Assembly: GCA_036732755.1 (NCBI GenBank)
Contig: DAINBU010000201.1
Coordinates: forward strand, 1-5,674
Origin: DASRRB01 sp036732755
GTDB lineage: Bacteria; Planctomycetota; B15-G4; SIAN01
Length of the DNA: 5,674 bases
Direction: 5' to 3'
Each line of letters starts with the position of its first letter. The first letter of the stretch is position 1. Below are positions 4,744-5,674 of the stretch, one piece after another. The position numbers and the translations under genes were made by a program. The notes below the pieces were generated by a model, which worked only from the letters and a program-made list of their open reading frames with translations, was not told where the DNA came from and did no database searches.

Positions 4744-5674
4744 CTACTTCGGGCGCGTGTGGCCGCCGCCGAACTTGCCGAGCCGCTGGCGCATCAGCGC
4801 GAAGTCGTCCGCCCGCGCCGCGACCGAGAGCGAGAGCACGCCGAGCGCCGTCTCGTAGACGGTGCCGCCGCCGAAGCAGTCCCAGCGCCGGCCCGAGTCG
4901 AAGAACCCTGCCTGCGGCGACTGGATCGAGCCGAGCCCCTTCTCGAGGCGCCGCTCGAAGTCGGCGAAGCCTCCGTCGACGCGGCCGCGCCGCGTCGCCG
5001 CGAGCGCGCTCGCGACCAGGAAGCGCAGCGACGGCTCGATGCCGGCCGGGTCGCCGAGGACCTTCTCGACCGCCCGCCGCCACGCCTCGTCGCTCGGCGT
5101 GCTGGCGCGCGACGCCATCGCGTCGACGGCGTGCGTGGTCGCGACGATGAGCTCGGGCTGCTCGTTGCGCAGGCGCGCCAGCACGTCCTCGGTGAGGCGC
5201 GTGCCGGTCGGCTTCAGGTGGAACGCGTCGCCGCAGTGGCGCGCGGTGGCGAGCGTGAGCGCGGCCCACGCCGCGTTCTGCCCGGCGCAGCGCGCCAGCG
5301 CCGGGTCGTTCGCGCTCGGCCGCACCAGGCGCTCGAGGTCGACCTCGAGGCGCGCGAGCGCGCGCTCGATGCGGTCGTGCTCGCCGACGAGGTCGGCCGT
5401 CGCGCCGCGCCCCGCTGCCGTCAGGCGCAGGTGGCGGTCGAGCAGCGCGAGCGTGCTCACTGCGTGGCAGAAGACGTGCGCCGCCGTGTCGCTTTCGCCG
5501 ACGAACGCGCCGTCGGACGGCGACTGGCGCTCGAAGAGCCAGCGCGTCGCGGCCGCGGCCGCGCGCTCGCGCGGATCGGCGGCGACGTCGCCGACGCCGA
5601 GGCAGTTCTCCGAAACGAAGGCGAGCAGCGCGAGCGCGATCGTGCCAATGTCGAGGCCCGGCTCGCCGTCGCCC
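4744..5674 (-). CDS. Alpha/alpha-toroid (squalene-cyclase/prenyltransferase-repeat-like) protein, 5' end outside window
   Basis: The minus frame is open from the right edge to the TAG at 4744, giving 309 visible residues; the true start lies beyond the window. A GTG at 5460 is in frame but internal, because the 71 codons upstream read as family sequence. The visible start, GLDIGTIALALLAFVSENCL, followed by TRWLFERQSPSDGAFVGE (about 43-60) and HVFCHAVSTLALLDR (66-80), repeats the helix-turn-helix pattern of squalene-cyclase/prenyltransferase repeats (WL-x-x-Q-x-x-DG-x-F, then HA-x-x-T-x-AL). More repeat-like units follow: QNAAWAALTLATA, ATTHAVDAMAS, and near the end QSPQAGFFDSG with GGGTVYETALGVLSLSV (about 268-284). 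I see no cyclase DxDD motif in the visible part, so a non-catalytic toroid scaffold is as likely as an enzyme. Such proteins occur in planctomycetes and high-GC deltaproteobacteria. It lies 91 bp upstream of the exported OB-like protein in the same orientation. Whether they share an operon is uncertain because a hairpin separates them. Confidence 0.8.
   Translation of the reverse strand, partial: GDGEPGLDIGTIALALLAFVSENCLGVGDVAADPRERAAAAATRWLFERQSPSDGAFVGESDTAAHVFCHAVSTLALLDRHLRLTAAGRGATADLVGEHDRIERALARLEVDLERLVRPSANDPALARCAGQNAAWAALTLATARHCGDAFHLKPTGTRLTEDVLARLRNEQPELIVATTHAVDAMASRASTPSDEAWRRAVEKVLGDPAGIEPSLRFLVASALAATRRGRVDGGFADFERRLEKGLGSIQSPQAGFFDSGRRWDCFGGGTVYETALGVLSLSVAARADDFALMRQRLGKFGGGHTRPK

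Noticed and set aside
3876..5150. Long plus-strand open frame opposite the toroid and OB-like genes
   Set aside because: Low-complexity Arg/Ala/Glu-rich sequence antisense to better supported genes.
4744..5460. GTG at 5460 as the true start of the toroid gene
   Set aside because: The frame is open upstream to the edge and encodes typical repeat-family sequence (DIGTIALALLAF, WLFERQ), so this GTG is internal.

Overview
The window is very GC-rich (by eye well over 70 % G+C, with strong G/C preference at third codon positions). It encodes an outer-membrane TolC-type protein, so it comes from a didermic, high-GC bacterium. The protein types (an alpha/alpha-toroid repeat protein, tandem DUF5989 proteins, an exported beta-rich protein) suit myxobacteria-like or other 'deltaproteobacterial' lineages, or planctomycete-like ones, but the window does not settle the taxonomy. 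A run of 10 N inside one gene marks it as a scaffolded draft, probably metagenomic, assembly.

Layout. Positions 1-920 (minus) hold most of a secreted, beta-rich protein of uncertain family. Its reading frame stays open to the left edge. Inside its last ~30 visible codons lie a near-perfect 30-bp inverted repeat and two T-tracts (A-tracts in the coding sense). A 132-bp divergent intergenic region follows. Then comes a plus-strand cluster: two tandem small one-helix membrane proteins of the DUF5989 type (1053-1277 and 1288-1524) and nadD (1540-2196), the NAD-biosynthesis adenylyltransferase. nadD converges, with only 4 bp between stop codons, on a minus-strand three-gene cluster. Read 5' to 3', that cluster is an alpha/alpha-toroid (squalene-cyclase/prenyltransferase-repeat-like) protein (5674-4744, start outside the window), an exported possible lipoprotein with an OB-like beta domain (4652-3909), and a TolC/OEP-family outer-membrane protein (3912-2201). 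The last two overlap by 4 bp (GTGA).

The TolC-family gene is interrupted in this assembly by the N gap. About 100 bp beside the gap do not belong to it: they encode what looks like the linker of a sigma-54-dependent activator, and they are joined through a 15-bp repeat. Collapsing that repeat restores a canonical TolC sequence of about 528 residues, so I read this as an assembly chimera and not as biology.

How the genes work together: the plus cluster pairs small membrane proteins of unknown role with a housekeeping gene. The minus cluster looks like an envelope or export module whose substrate cannot be told from the sequence. I found no RNA genes, CRISPR arrays, insertion sequences or phage genes. 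The most unusual signals are the 30-bp palindrome with T-tracts at the left edge, the chimeric joint, and the DUF5989 tandem duplication.
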